Assembly: GCF_900111455.1 (NCBI RefSeq)
Contig: NZ_FOIE01000002.1
Coordinates: 527,663-591,662 of the forward strand
DNA length: 64,000 bases
Reading direction: 5' to 3'
Origin: Geodermatophilus poikilotrophus
Lineage (GTDB): Bacteria > Actinomycetota > Actinomycetes > Mycobacteriales > Geodermatophilaceae
Each line of letters begins with the position of its first letter. Within the stretch, counting starts at the first letter, position 1. A program made the translations under genes and the position numbers. Shown here piece after piece: positions 1 through 8,462 of this stretch. The notes under the pieces are model-generated. The model saw nothing but the letters and a program-made list of their open reading frames with translations, was not told the DNA's origin and made no database searches.

Positions 1-102
1 AGCAGCACACCCTCCGCCGGCACCACCCCGGACAGCACGGTCCCGTCCGCCAGCAGCACACCCTCCGCCGGGACCACCCCGGACAGCACGGTCCCCGACA
101 CG
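1..102. repeat. Two tandem 51-bp direct repeats
   Basis: Positions 1-51 and 52-102 are tandem copies. They differ at one base in the first 44 and diverge at the end of the second copy. The period is a multiple of three and keeps the frame of the partial gene, so this is an expandable coding repeat. More copies may lie to the left. Confidence 0.85.
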
Positions 103-120
103 TCGGCGCTCCCCCGCTAG
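1..120 (+). CDS. C-terminal tail of a Ser/Thr/Pro-rich repeat protein (partial)
   Basis: An open frame enters from the left edge and ends at TAG 118-120, giving 39 residues. They consist of two near-identical 17-residue units (SSTPSAGTTPDSTVPSA-type) followed by a short end. Such low-complexity Ser/Thr/Pro tails are usually extracytoplasmic stalks or linkers. The tail of the PASTA kinase at 46015-47853 has a similar composition, so this could be another kinase or a secreted protein. The catalytic part lies outside the window, so no function is assigned. Confidence 0.6.
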   Translation, partial: SSTPSAGTTPDSTVPSASSTPSAGTTPDSTVPDTSALPR

Positions 121-436
121 CCCCGGAGACCGAGGCGTCGCAGGGCCGGCCGGTGCGCCGCGGTGGAGCGGAGCCCGGCCACCCCCTCGCCGGTGAGCTG
201 GTGCAGCGCCGCGGTTCGGCCGGCCGGGGTGCTGAGCAACGCGGGGGCGGGTCCGGACCTCGGGGCCCTGCAGCACCCCCAGCAGCCGCGTTGCGCCCGG
301 CCCGGACCGCGTCGACGACGTCCCTCTGCTCAGCCACGGTGGTCCCCTCGGCCCGTGCTCAGCCGGGCAGTGGGCCGGGGAGAGCCGCCGGCTCTACGGC
401 CGGGCGGTGCAGCCGAGTCGGCGTAGCGTCGGTCAC
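121..436. other. Intergenic stretch, no confident gene
   Basis: This 316-base stretch separates the repeat protein from the acyl-CoA dehydrogenase. On the minus strand a peptide-like run of about 40 residues (ending at TAG 117-119) can be joined to an upstream GTG near 340 only by changing frame. It may be a decayed small gene, but no family was recognised. The acyl-CoA dehydrogenase promoter must lie here; no clear -35/-10 pair was found. Confidence 0.3.
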
Positions 437-1624
437 ATGAGCGAGCCGAGCCCCGACTTCTACGACCTGGAGGAGCTCCTCGAGCCGGAGGAGGTCGAGA
501 TCCGCGACAGGGTGCGCGCCTTCTGCGAGAAGGAGGTCACCCCGCGCATCAACGAGTACTGGGAGCGTGCCGAGTTCCCCTTCGAGCTGGTGCCCAAGCT
601 CGCCGAGCTGGGGATCGCCGGCGGCACCATCGAGGGCTACGGCTGCCCGGGGATGAGCAACGTGTCGGCCGGTCTGGTCGCCGCGGAGCTGGCCCGCGCC
701 GACGGCAGCGTGGGCACCTTCAACGGCGTGCACAGCTTCCTGGCGATGCAGTCCATCGCGATGCTGGGCGACGAGGAGCAGCGGGAGCGCTTCCTGCCGG
801 CGATGGCCAGGCTGGAGAAGGTCGGCGCCTTCGGTCTCACCGAGCCCGCGCACGGCTCGGACGCCGTCGGCCTGGAGACCTCCGTGCGCCGCGACGGCGA
901 CTCCTACGTGCTCAACGGCCAGAAGAAGTGGATCGGCAACGGCACCATCGCCGACCACGTGCTCATCTGGGCCCGCGGGGAGGACGGCGCCGTCGGCGGC
1001 TACGTCGTCGACAAGGGCACGCCGGGCTACGAGGCCCGGGTGATGACCGGCAAGACGGCGCTGCGTGCGGTGTGGCAGGCCGAGATCACGCTCTCCGACG
1101 TCCGGGTGCCGGCGGAGAACCGGCTGGCCAACTGCCACTCCTTCAAGGACGTCTCCCAGGTCCTCGACCGCACCCGGTACACCGTCGCCTGGCGGGCGCT
1201 CGGGCTGGCCACCGCCTCCTACGAGCTGGCGCTCGCGCACGCGCTGCGCCGGGAGCAGTTCGGCCAGCCGATCGCCGGCTACCAGCTGGTCCAGGACAAG
1301 CTGGCGCGGATGCTCGCCGAGATCACGGCGATGCAGCTGATGTGCTGGCGGCTGTCCAAGCTCGCCGACGCCGGCCGGATGACCGCCGCGATGGCCTCGC
1401 TGGCCAAGATGAACCACGCCGCCAAGGCCCGGGCCATCGTCGCCGACGCCCGCGACATCCTCGGCGGCGACGGCATCCTCATCGACCACCACGTGGCCCG
1501 CCACCACGCCGACATGGAGGCCGTCTTCACGTTCGAGGGCACCGATTCGGTGCAGGCGCTGATCGTGGGCCGGGAGATCACCGGGCTGTCGGCGATCAGC
1601 GGGCGGCGGCCCGAGCGCCGCTGA
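437..1624 (+). CDS. Acyl-CoA dehydrogenase, glutaryl-CoA dehydrogenase-like
   Basis: A 395-residue FAD flavoenzyme that would oxidise the alpha-beta bond of an acyl-CoA and pass electrons to ETF. The three acyl-CoA dehydrogenase segments are present in order: helical N-terminus, beta domain with FGLTEPAHGSD (typical T-E-P-x-x-G-S-D) and a KKWIGNGT stretch, and a C-terminal helical domain ending in FTFEGTDSVQ, with the probable catalytic base Glu367 in the F-x-F/Y-E-G-T context used by glutaryl-CoA dehydrogenases. Length matches the family. ATG 437 was chosen because the protein then begins just ahead of the conserved helix; an in-frame ATG at 407 is possible. No good ribosome binding site precedes either. 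The substrate cannot be read from the sequence; the gene stands alone. Confidence 0.88.
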   Translation: MSEPSPDFYDLEELLEPEEVEIRDRVRAFCEKEVTPRINEYWERAEFPFELVPKLAELGIAGGTIEGYGCPGMSNVSAGLVAAELARADGSVGTFNGVHSFLAMQSIAMLGDEEQRERFLPAMARLEKVGAFGLTEPAHGSDAVGLETSVRRDGDSYVLNGQKKWIGNGTIADHVLIWARGEDGAVGGYVVDKGTPGYEARVMTGKTALRAVWQAEITLSDVRVPAENRLANCHSFKDVSQVLDRTRYTVAWRALGLATASYELALAHALRREQFGQPIAGYQLVQDKLARMLAEITAMQLMCWRLSKLADAGRMTAAMASLAKMNHAAKARAIVADARDILGGDGILIDHHVARHHADMEAVFTFEGTDSVQALIVGREITGLSAISGRRPERR

Positions 1625-1649
1625 CGGGTCGGGCGGGTGGCGCGGCCGC

Positions 1650-1910
1650 TCAGCCGGCCCGGCTGAGCGGCCGGGCCGCCGACGTCAGCTCACGGCACTC
1701 CGGGCACGCGGTCCGGCCGACGCCGACCCGCCGCCAGTCCTGCGACCCCCACACCTGCACGATCGCCCCGCAGACGGCGAGCTCCACCTCGCCGTCCAGC
1801 TCGCTCGGCGGCCGGTGCGCCTCGACGGCGTGCCACGGTCTGCTCTGCTCGGTCGGCCTCCCCGGGGACCAGCGGTCCGGGCGGGCGAACCCCACTGCAT
1901 AGGACTGCAC
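1650..1910 (-). CDS. Small conserved-looking protein with a CPEC motif
   Basis: An 86-residue protein if the GTG at 1910 is used. An ATG at 1973 would add a Cys-rich leader that looks like shadow sequence. The C-terminal half contains a CG...CPEC spacing that could bind a metal. The coherent acidic middle followed by CGAIVQVWG and VGVGRTACPEC looks like real protein rather than GC-rich noise. No function is known to me. It is convergent with the acyl-CoA dehydrogenase and divergent from the hemerythrin gene. Confidence 0.5.
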   Translation of the reverse strand: MQSYAVGFARPDRWSPGRPTEQSRPWHAVEAHRPPSELDGEVELAVCGAIVQVWGSQDWRRVGVGRTACPECRELTSAARPLSRAG

Positions 1911-2039
1911 GATCAGGTTGTGCCCTGCCTCACACCGGCGAAAACAACACGAACAGGTCACGACTGGCGGCATGGGCGGGTGTGTGCTTCACCCGGTCGG
2001 GGAACCCTGCGGGCGTCCCCCGACCGACAGGAGCCAGCC

Positions 2040-2624
2040 GTGACCCAGACCGACAGCCAGCGTGACGTGGTCGACCTGCTCAGCGCCGACCACCGGGAGT
2101 TCGACCGCATCTTCACCGAGCTCGAGGGCCTGTTCGGGCAGACCGGCCCGGACGTCCTGCGGCGCAAGCGGGAGCTGGTCGACGAGGTGACCATCGGCCT
2201 CGTCAAGCACTCCGTGGCCGAGGAGACCCGGGTCTACCCGCGTGTCGAGGAGCAGGTGGACCGCGAGGAGGCCGAGCACTCCAAGCACGAGCACGCCGAG
2301 GCCGAGGAGACCATGAAGCGGCTCGAGCGCATGGAGCCCGACGACCTGCAGTTCGACACCGAGGTGGCGACGCTCATCCGGGAGATCCGGCACCACGTCG
2401 AGCACGAGGAGAGCCGGATGTTCACCGAGCTGCGGGCGTCGTTCTCCCGCGAGCAGCTGGTGGAGATGGCCCAGGACGTCGAGCGGGTCAAGGCGATGGC
2501 GCCGACCCGCCCGCACCCGTTGACGCCGAACGAGGGCGCCGTCCGCGCGGTCGCCGGGCCGGTCGCCAGCCTCATCGACCACCTCCGGGACGCGGTCAGC
2601 GGCAGGGGCAAGCAGCAGGGCTGA
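2040..2624 (+). CDS. Hemerythrin HHE cation-binding domain protein
   Basis: A 194-residue cytoplasmic protein with a hemerythrin-type four-helix bundle in residues about 10-150. His and Glu residues spaced for a di-iron site are visible: DHREFDR near the N-terminus, KHSVAEETRVYP, and HHVEHEESRMF. Members of this family sense or buffer O2, NO or iron, or protect iron enzymes; which applies here cannot be told. GTG 2040 is chosen because GACAGGAG (2027-2034) sits at proper spacing; the frame is open further upstream without a binding site. The C-terminal 45 residues are Pro- and basic-rich and probably flexible. Confidence 0.85.
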   Translation: MTQTDSQRDVVDLLSADHREFDRIFTELEGLFGQTGPDVLRRKRELVDEVTIGLVKHSVAEETRVYPRVEEQVDREEAEHSKHEHAEAEETMKRLERMEPDDLQFDTEVATLIREIRHHVEHEESRMFTELRASFSREQLVEMAQDVERVKAMAPTRPHPLTPNEGAVRAVAGPVASLIDHLRDAVSGRGKQQG

Positions 2625-2702
2625 CCACGGGCAGCACATCGGCCGACCTCCGCGCTCCCGCGCGCTACCGTCGTGGGTGCCGCGAACGGGAGGAGCACGC
2701 CG

Positions 2703-3011
2703 GTGGAACCTGTCACCCTGCTGGTCGGTGCGGCGCTGCTCGCGGCCGGTTTCCTCGGCGGGCGGCTGAGCCGCCGACGGCCCGCCCCCCCGCCGGCGCC
2801 CCCGGCGCCGCTGTGCGGGTGCGGCCACACGCTGAGCCAGCACGACACCGAGACCAACACCTGCTACGCCGAGCTGCGGCGCGACGTGCACGACAAGCGG
2901 GGCCGCTGGACGGGGCACCAGTGGGTGCCGTGCACCTGCCGGCAGTACGTCGGCCCGCGTCCGATCGACGAGGTGTTCATGCCGCGGCTGCTGCCGCCGG
3001 CCACCGACTAG
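2703..3011 (+). CDS. Small membrane-anchored protein with a Cys/His cluster
   Basis: A 102-residue protein starting at GTG 2703, eight bases after GGGAGGAG (2688-2695). Residues about 4-22 form one hydrophobic helix, followed by an Arg/Pro-rich hinge. A compact cytoplasmic-looking domain follows with CGCGHTLSQHD, a Cys in NTCYAEL and CTCRQY, a spacing that could bind zinc. Related small proteins occur in actinobacteria, but I know of no assigned role. A strong hairpin follows directly. Confidence 0.65.
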   Translation: MEPVTLLVGAALLAAGFLGGRLSRRRPAPPPAPPAPLCGCGHTLSQHDTETNTCYAELRRDVHDKRGRWTGHQWVPCTCRQYVGPRPIDEVFMPRLLPPATD

Positions 3012-3022
3012 AGCGGGCCCGG

Positions 3023-3060
3023 CGAGAGCCTCCCCGCCCGACCGGGCGGGGAGGCTCTCG
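3023..3060. terminator. Perfect 18-bp hairpin terminator
   Basis: Arms 3023-3040 and 3043-3060 are perfectly complementary with a 2-base gap. It starts 12 bases after the stop of the preceding gene. No T-run follows, as is common in high-GC actinobacterial terminators. Confidence 0.8.
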
Positions 3061-3484
3061 TCCGTCAGGCCGGCCGGAAGGCCACGTGCGGGTGGTCCGT
3101 GCGGTTGGCCGTCGGGGATCCACGGTCCCCCATCGCCCGCCACGAGCCGGCGGGGACGAGGTGAATGCGCGCTGTTGCGCCCTCGGGTGACCGACGCGCC
3201 GGCACCCGCCCACCGCGGGGCGGAGGCGCTGCCCGTCCGCTGGGCCAGCGCCGGTGCACACGGGGACGGCCGTACGACGGTGCGCCCAGCGGGCAGTCGC
3301 ACCGACACGCCGCGGCCCGACTGCCCTGCTGCCGGTGAGGGGTCGACCGCACGCGGCACCACCGCTTTGCCGAGACGGGACTGTTCCGTATAGGCTGACC
3401 GCGGGTTCAGACGCCGGCCCTCCGCTCGACCCGCAGCACGGCCGCCGGCCCCCACGCCTCGTGCTCGCCCCCCGAGGTGATCGC
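3061..3484. other. 424-base spacer before the STAS gene
   Basis: No confident gene. On the minus strand about 35 residues read protein-like and stop at 3065, but no start with a binding site was found. On the plus strand the frame is open into the STAS gene from 3254, but its composition is unlike protein before about 3461. Confidence 0.3.
3367..3394 (+). promoter_or_regulatory. Candidate promoter for the STAS gene
   Basis: TTGCCG (3367-3372) and TATAGG (3389-3394) are separated by 16 bases. TATAGG matches four of six bases of the -10 consensus, rare in this GC-rich DNA. The start codon lies about 90 bases downstream. Confidence 0.35.
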
Positions 3485-3853
3485 TTGTCCCTCCCGCCGC
3501 CCTCCCCGGTCGGTGAGCTCCTCCGCCCGCCCCTCCTCGCCGAGGTCGACGTCGCCGGCGGTCACCTGCGGCTGATCGGCCGGCTGGACTCCCGCACGGC
3601 CCGGATCCTGCACTCCGCGGTGTCCGGCCTGCTGCTCACCGAGCAGCGGCGCTGGATGCTCGACGTCACCGCGCTCACCGTGACCGACCACACCGGCCTG
3701 CGGGCGATCGGCGCGGCTTACCGCCGCCTCCTGCGGCACGACCGGCGGATGACGCTGAGCGGCGCCTCCCCCGACCTGCAGCAGGTGCTGACCCGGCTGC
3801 GCCTGGGCCCGCACCTCCTGGACGACGACCACGCCGAGCCCGTGCCCGCCTGA
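3485..3853 (+). CDS. STAS-domain protein, anti-sigma-factor-antagonist-like
   Basis: A 122-residue protein, almost all of it one STAS domain: a strand pattern with GGHLRLIGRLDSRTARILHSAV, then LDVTALTVTDHTGLRAI. That second segment aligns with the loop that carries the phosphorylated Ser in SpoIIAA/RsbV; here the loop reads D-H-T-G, so a Thr would be the acceptor. The likely role is in partner switching controlling a sigma factor or another output. TTG 3485 is preferred because GAGGTGA (3474-3480) precedes it; GTG 3461 is in frame but lacks a binding site. No anti-sigma kinase lies adjacent, so it is an orphan component. Confidence 0.7.
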   Translation: MSLPPPSPVGELLRPPLLAEVDVAGGHLRLIGRLDSRTARILHSAVSGLLLTEQRRWMLDVTALTVTDHTGLRAIGAAYRRLLRHDRRMTLSGASPDLQQVLTRLRLGPHLLDDDHAEPVPA

Positions 3854-3858
3854 CCCCC

Positions 3859-4238
3859 TCAGGCGCTCGACCCCGCGGTGGCGTGGGTGCGGGCCCCACC
3901 GCGTGCAGGGTCGGCGACCACGGCCGGGTCGCGGCGGACGTGCTCCACAGACAGGTGCAGCTCGGTGAGGCCGCAGCGCCGAGCCCACCCGGCCATCCGG
4001 CGGGGGTCCTGCCACGGTTGGAGGATCACCGCGCCGCCGACGGTGCCGTGCCCGGCGAGGGTCCGGGCACTGACCGTGTCGAAGGAGGACGTGACGACCC
4101 GGTCGGCCCCCGGCCGCGGTGGCCCGCACGTCGACCTCCACCCCGTCGGCGCCGGCCTCGAGGGCGGCGACCACGGCCGGGAGGGTGTTCTCGGTGAGCA
4201 GGGGGCCGGTGGGTGCCGCGATGGCCGATGACGCGCAC
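3859..4238 (-). pseudogene. Decayed glycerophosphodiester phosphodiesterase
   Basis: Three frames hold successive pieces of one glycerophosphodiesterase. The first begins at GTG 4238 with VIGHRGT. A one-base insertion near 4218 then shifts to ENTLPAVVAALEAGADG and VEVDV (the E-x-D metal motif). A jump near 4115 leads to RVVTSSFD and a C-terminal part. About 100 residues expected between the E-x-D motif and the S-S-F-D strand are missing. An intact paralogue lies at 29256-30152. The remnant follows the NhaA fusion operon on the same strand. Confidence 0.75.
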
Positions 4239-4322
4239 GGCGCGGACGCTGGCCGTTCCCCGCGACCGGCGGACGACGGCCGCCTGCCGTGTCGGTGACG
4301 CACCCGTGGAACCTCCGAGGGG

Positions 4323-6953
4323 TCAGTCCAGGGCCTCGACGGCCGCCAGCACCTCGTCGTCGGTCGGGTTGCGCAGCACTCCGCCGCGCCGCCACACCAC
4401 GACGGGCAGGTCGTCCTCGGTGACCCCCAGCTCGGTGAGCACCGCGGCGCCGTCACCGCCGGCGTCCAGGTCGACGAAGCCGGCCGACAGCCGGCGGCTG
4501 CGCGCCAGCTCCTGCAGGCGCCGGCTGTCCGGCGAGCCGCCCCGGCCGACGATGCGCAGGTCGGCCGCGAGCTCGAGCAGCATCGAGCGGCGCAGCAGGA
4601 AGGCCCGCAGCACCAGCTCCTTGAGCGCCGGGTCGGCGGTGAAGACGGCCCGCAGCTGCTCGCGCTCGACACGCAGCACCTCGGCCGGCTGCAGCACCAG
4701 CGCGGTCAGCGACACCGGCTGGCCGCTGAACAGGTCGAGCTCCCCGAGGAAGCGGTGCCGCCCGTGCACCGAGATGACCCGCTGGCCGGTCCGGCCGTGG
4801 TCCTCCACGACCGCGACGGTCCCGGAGACGACGACGTGGAAGGCGTACCCGGCGTCGCCCTCGCGGAAGAGGGTGTCCCCCGGCGCGCAGCGCAGCCGGG
4901 TGGCGGAGCGCTCGACCAGGGCGACCTGCTCGTCGGTCAGCCGCGGGAAGGCGCCGTCCCGGTCGGGGGTCTCGGGCAGGTCGGCCGGCACGTCCGCGGG
5001 GACGTCGTCCGCCTCCGGGCGGGGCTCACCGCGCCGTTGTCCGAGCGCCGGCAGCACCAGCCCGGTCAGGCCGTCGTCGCCGGACGGCGGCAGCCCGTCC
5101 TCCGCTCCGTCGGCGAGCAGCGCCGCGGCGAGGCTGTCGGCGTCGAACGGGCCGGTGTGCCGCCGGCCGTTGACGAAGAAGGTCGGGGTCCCGGTGACGC
5201 CGCTGACCTCGGCCGACTCGACGTCCTCCTCGACCCGGCGGGCGAACCGGCTCGACCCCAGGTCCCGGGCGAAGCGGGACACGTCGAGCCCGGCTGCCGC
5301 GGCGTGCTCCAGCAGGTCGGTCGGCATCAGCCGGTCCTGACCGGCGAACAGCCGGTCGTGCATCTCCCAGAACCGGCCCTGCGCGTCGGCCGCCTCGGCG
5401 GCCTCGGCGGCCAGCCGCGCGTGCGGGTGGACGTCGACCAGCGGCACGTGCCGGAAGACGTAGCGCAGCCGGTCCCCGAACCGCTCGCGCAGCTCCTCGA
5501 CCGTCCCAGTGGCCCGGCCGCAGAACGGGCACTCGAAGTCGCCGTACTCGACGAGGGTCAGCGGCGCGTCGGCCGGCCCCCGGACGTGGTCGCGGTCGAC
5601 GTCGACCGGCGGGTCGAGCAGCACCGGGCGCCCCCCGGCGCCGGGTGGACGACGACGGTCGGCCAGCCGGAACAGCGCCCAGCCCAGCAGCGCCGCTAGC
5701 ACCGACGCGACCAGGACGCCGACCCGCGCCTGGTCGGCCCGTGCCTCGTCGTCGAAGGCCAGGTCGACGATGAACAGCGAGATGGTGAACCCGATCCCCG
5801 ACAGCGCCGCGCCGCCGCCGAGCTGCAGCCAGGTCAGTCCCGGGGCCAGCTCGCCGAGGCGCAGCCGGACCGCGAGGCCGGTGCCGAGCAGGATGCCGAG
5901 GAGCTTGCCGAGCACCAGGCCGGCGACGACCCCGAGGGTGACCGGCGAGGTGGCCGCAGCGCGCAGCGTCTCGCCGGTGAGCGGGACGCCGGCGTTGGCG
6001 AGGGCGAACACCGGGACGATCACGAAGCTGGTCCACGGCTGCCAGAGCTGCTGCAGCCGCTCGCTGGCCGACACCGACCGGTCGATCGACAGCCGCGCGG
6101 CACGGGCGAACTCTGGGTTGGGCGACTGCTGGTAGGCCCGGGTCAGCCGGGCGGCGTCCGCCACCTCGTCCCGGCGGGCCGGATAGGCCGGGGTGAACAG
6201 CGCGATCACCACCCCGGCGAGGGTGGGGTGGACGCCGGAGAGGTACATCGCCACCCACACCGCGAGGCCCAGGACCAGGTAGGCCGGTCCGCGCCACACG
6301 TTGAGGTAGCGCAGGCCGATCATGAACGCCAGCCCCAGCACCGCCAGCACCAGCGGGCCCACGGCGAGGTCCTCGGTGTAGAAGAGCGCGATCACGGTCA
6401 GCGCCCCGACGTCGTCGGCGATGGCCAGGGTGAGCAGGAACAGCCGCAGCTGCGCCGGGCAGGCCGGCCCGACGAGCGCGAGCACGCCGAGCAGGAACGC
6501 GGTGTCGGTGGAGATCACCACGCCCCACGCCGAGGCCGCCTCGTCGCCGAGGGTGAACGCGACGTAGACCAGCGCCGGCACCGCCAGGCCGGTGACGGCG
6601 GCCAGCGCGGGCACCGCGGCCCGCCGCCGGTCGGTGAGCTCGCCCATCACCAGCTCGCGCTTAATCTCCAGCCCGACGACGAAGAAGAAGAACACCATCA
6701 GGCCGTCGTTGACCCAGTGCTGCAGGTCCAGGGCGAGCTCGGCGCCGGCGAAGCGGACGGCGAACTCGGTGTGCCAGAAGGTCTCGTAGCTGCCGCCCCA
6801 CGGCGAGTTGACCCACAGCAGCGCGATGACGGTGGCGGCGAGCAGCAGCCCGGCACCCCCGGCCTCGGTGCGCAGCCGCTGCCGCAGCGGGGCCACCCGG
6901 GCGAGCAGACCCCACCCGCCCGGCGTGGACTGCCGGCTGACGCTGGTGCTCAT
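4323..6953 (-). CDS. NhaA Na+/H+ antiporter fused to thioredoxin-like, cNMP-binding and redox-like domains
   Basis: An 876-residue fusion. Residues about 15-415 are an NhaA-type Na+/H+ antiporter with about 12 membrane helices and the ion-binding pair D180-D181 in the A-D-D context. Residues about 430-620 are a DsbA-like thioredoxin fold with C475-P-F-C478 and a TGTPTFFVNG cis-Pro loop. Residues about 650-780 form a cyclic-nucleotide/CRP-type beta-roll (FREGDAGYAFHVVVSG, LGELDLFSG). The last 90 residues resemble the glutaredoxin-like module found next to cNMP domains in some thioredoxin-reductase-like proteins. NhaA-thioredoxin fusions are known in actinobacteria; the added cNMP and C-terminal modules are unusual. 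It probably links ion exchange to redox state or a ligand (inference). ATG 6953 overlaps the MFS stop by four bases (ATGA), so translation is coupled. Confidence 0.85.
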   Translation of the reverse strand: MSTSVSRQSTPGGWGLLARVAPLRQRLRTEAGGAGLLLAATVIALLWVNSPWGGSYETFWHTEFAVRFAGAELALDLQHWVNDGLMVFFFFVVGLEIKRELVMGELTDRRRAAVPALAAVTGLAVPALVYVAFTLGDEAASAWGVVISTDTAFLLGVLALVGPACPAQLRLFLLTLAIADDVGALTVIALFYTEDLAVGPLVLAVLGLAFMIGLRYLNVWRGPAYLVLGLAVWVAMYLSGVHPTLAGVVIALFTPAYPARRDEVADAARLTRAYQQSPNPEFARAARLSIDRSVSASERLQQLWQPWTSFVIVPVFALANAGVPLTGETLRAAATSPVTLGVVAGLVLGKLLGILLGTGLAVRLRLGELAPGLTWLQLGGGAALSGIGFTISLFIVDLAFDDEARADQARVGVLVASVLAALLGWALFRLADRRRPPGAGGRPVLLDPPVDVDRDHVRGPADAPLTLVEYGDFECPFCGRATGTVEELRERFGDRLRYVFRHVPLVDVHPHARLAAEAAEAADAQGRFWEMHDRLFAGQDRLMPTDLLEHAAAAGLDVSRFARDLGSSRFARRVEEDVESAEVSGVTGTPTFFVNGRRHTGPFDADSLAAALLADGAEDGLPPSGDDGLTGLVLPALGQRRGEPRPEADDVPADVPADLPETPDRDGAFPRLTDEQVALVERSATRLRCAPGDTLFREGDAGYAFHVVVSGTVAVVEDHGRTGQRVISVHGRHRFLGELDLFSGQPVSLTALVLQPAEVLRVEREQLRAVFTADPALKELVLRAFLLRRSMLLELAADLRIVGRGGSPDSRRLQELARSRRLSAGFVDLDAGGDGAAVLTELGVTEDDLPVVVWRRGGVLRNPTDDEVLAAVEALD

Positions 6954-8458
6954 CGCGTCCCCTCCCCCATCGCGGCCGGGTGCACCTGCGGCCCGGTGAC
7001 GCCGCAGTGCAGACACTCCTCGATCGGCAGCCGCCGCTGCGGCTCCCGCGTCCCCAGCGGCCGGCGCACCAGCGCCGCGGCGACGAGCGCGCCGGCGAGC
7101 AGCAGGCCGGCGCAGGCGAGCATCGCCGTGCGGAAGCCGGCGCCGAACGCGGCCGGGTCGCCGACCCCGACCCCGCCGAGCCCCACCGCGGCCGGCACGA
7201 CCGCGACGGCCAGCAGGCCGGCGGCGCGGGCCACGGCGTTGTTCACCCCGGAGGCGACGCCGGCCAGCCGGTCGGGCGCGGAGTCCAGGACCGTCGCGGT
7301 CAGCGGCGCGACCAGCAGCGTGAGCCCCACGCCGAACACCGCCGTCGCGGGGAGCACGTCGGTGAGGTAGCCGGCGTCCGGGCCGATCCGCGCCATCAGC
7401 AGCACCCCCGCGGCGGCGACCAGCGGGCCACCGGTCAGCAGCGGCCGGGGGCCGACCCGCTGGGCCAGCGCGCCGACGCGCGCGGAGAACAGCAGCATCA
7501 GCGCGGTCACCGGGAGCACGGCGGTGCCGGCCGGCAGCGGGGCGAACCCGGCGACCACCTGCAGGTGCAGCACCAGCAGCACGAAGACCACCCCGAGTGG
7601 GGCGTAGACGAGCAGCGTGACGGCGTTCGCGGCGGTGAACTGCCGGGAGGCGAACAGCGCCGGGGGCACCAGCGGCGCCGGGGAGCGCCGCTGGACGACG
7701 GTGAAGGCGGCCAGCGCGACCAGCCCCGCGGCGACCCAGCCCCAGACGCCGGGGCCGCGCCCGGGCTCGCCCGCCGCGGTGAGGCCGTACGTGAGTGCAC
7801 CCAGGCCGGCGACGACGAGCGCCGTCCCCCGCCAGTCCAGTGAGCGCGCCGCCTCCGGGTCGCGCGACTCCGGCACGTGACGCACCGCCACGGCCACGAC
7901 GACCGCGGCCAGCGGGAGGTTGAGCAGGAAGACCAGGCGCCACTCGACGCCGACCAGCCAGCCCCCGACGAACGGCCCGACCGCACCGGCCACCCCGCCC
8001 AGCCCGGACCAGGCGCCGACGGCCGCGGCCCGGTCGGCGCCGGAGAAGGACGCCGAGATCAGCGCCAGGCTGCCCGGGGTCAGCAGGGCGCCCCCGACGC
8101 CCTGCAGCGCCCGCGCGGCGACCAGCGTCCCCACGTCGGGCGCCAGGCCGCACAGCAGGGACGCCGCCGCGAACCAGACCGTGCCGACGACGAACACCCG
8201 CCGCCGGCCGAAGCGGTCGCCGAGCGAACCGCCCATCAGGATCAGCGAGGCGAGGGTGAGCGTGTAGGCGTTGACGGTCCACTGCAGGCCGGTGAAGCCG
8301 GCGTCGAACTCCGTGCCGATCCGCTCCAGCGCCACGTTGACGACGGTGGCGTCCAGCATCGCCAGGCTCGACCCGAGCACGGTCGCCAGCAGCACCCAGC
8401 GGCCCTGCGGGGTCCCCATCCGCAGGCCGCCGTCCGGCAGGACCGGTCCCCGGGCCAC
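6950..8458 (-). CDS. MFS drug exporter, DHA2 type
   Basis: A 502-residue integral membrane protein of the major facilitator superfamily. It has motif A-like GSLGDRFGRRRVF after helix 2, a proline/glycine-rich helix 5 segment and length for 14 helices, typical of DHA2 proton-driven exporters. GTG 8458 lies five bases after the amidotransferase stop and suggests coupled translation; an internal ATG at 8419 is an alternative. The soluble C-terminal tail has a CLHCG pair not usual in this family, worth noting beside a thioredoxin-bearing neighbour. The gene overlaps the NhaA fusion by four bases. The substrate is unknown. Confidence 0.87.
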   Translation of the reverse strand: MARGPVLPDGGLRMGTPQGRWVLLATVLGSSLAMLDATVVNVALERIGTEFDAGFTGLQWTVNAYTLTLASLILMGGSLGDRFGRRRVFVVGTVWFAAASLLCGLAPDVGTLVAARALQGVGGALLTPGSLALISASFSGADRAAAVGAWSGLGGVAGAVGPFVGGWLVGVEWRLVFLLNLPLAAVVVAVAVRHVPESRDPEAARSLDWRGTALVVAGLGALTYGLTAAGEPGRGPGVWGWVAAGLVALAAFTVVQRRSPAPLVPPALFASRQFTAANAVTLLVYAPLGVVFVLLVLHLQVVAGFAPLPAGTAVLPVTALMLLFSARVGALAQRVGPRPLLTGGPLVAAAGVLLMARIGPDAGYLTDVLPATAVFGVGLTLLVAPLTATVLDSAPDRLAGVASGVNNAVARAAGLLAVAVVPAAVGLGGVGVGDPAAFGAGFRTAMLACAGLLLAGALVAAALVRRPLGTREPQRRLPIEECLHCGVTGPQVHPAAMGEGTR

Positions 8459-8462
8459 CGGC

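Noticed and set aside
1-102. CRISPR-like repeat at the left edge
   Set aside because: The two 51-base units are adjacent without spacers and encode in-frame Ser/Thr/Pro peptide repeats, so this is a coding repeat.
121-340. Small minus-strand gene before the acyl-CoA dehydrogenase
   Set aside because: Protein-like pieces occur in two frames but need a frame change to join, there is no binding site, and no family was recognised.
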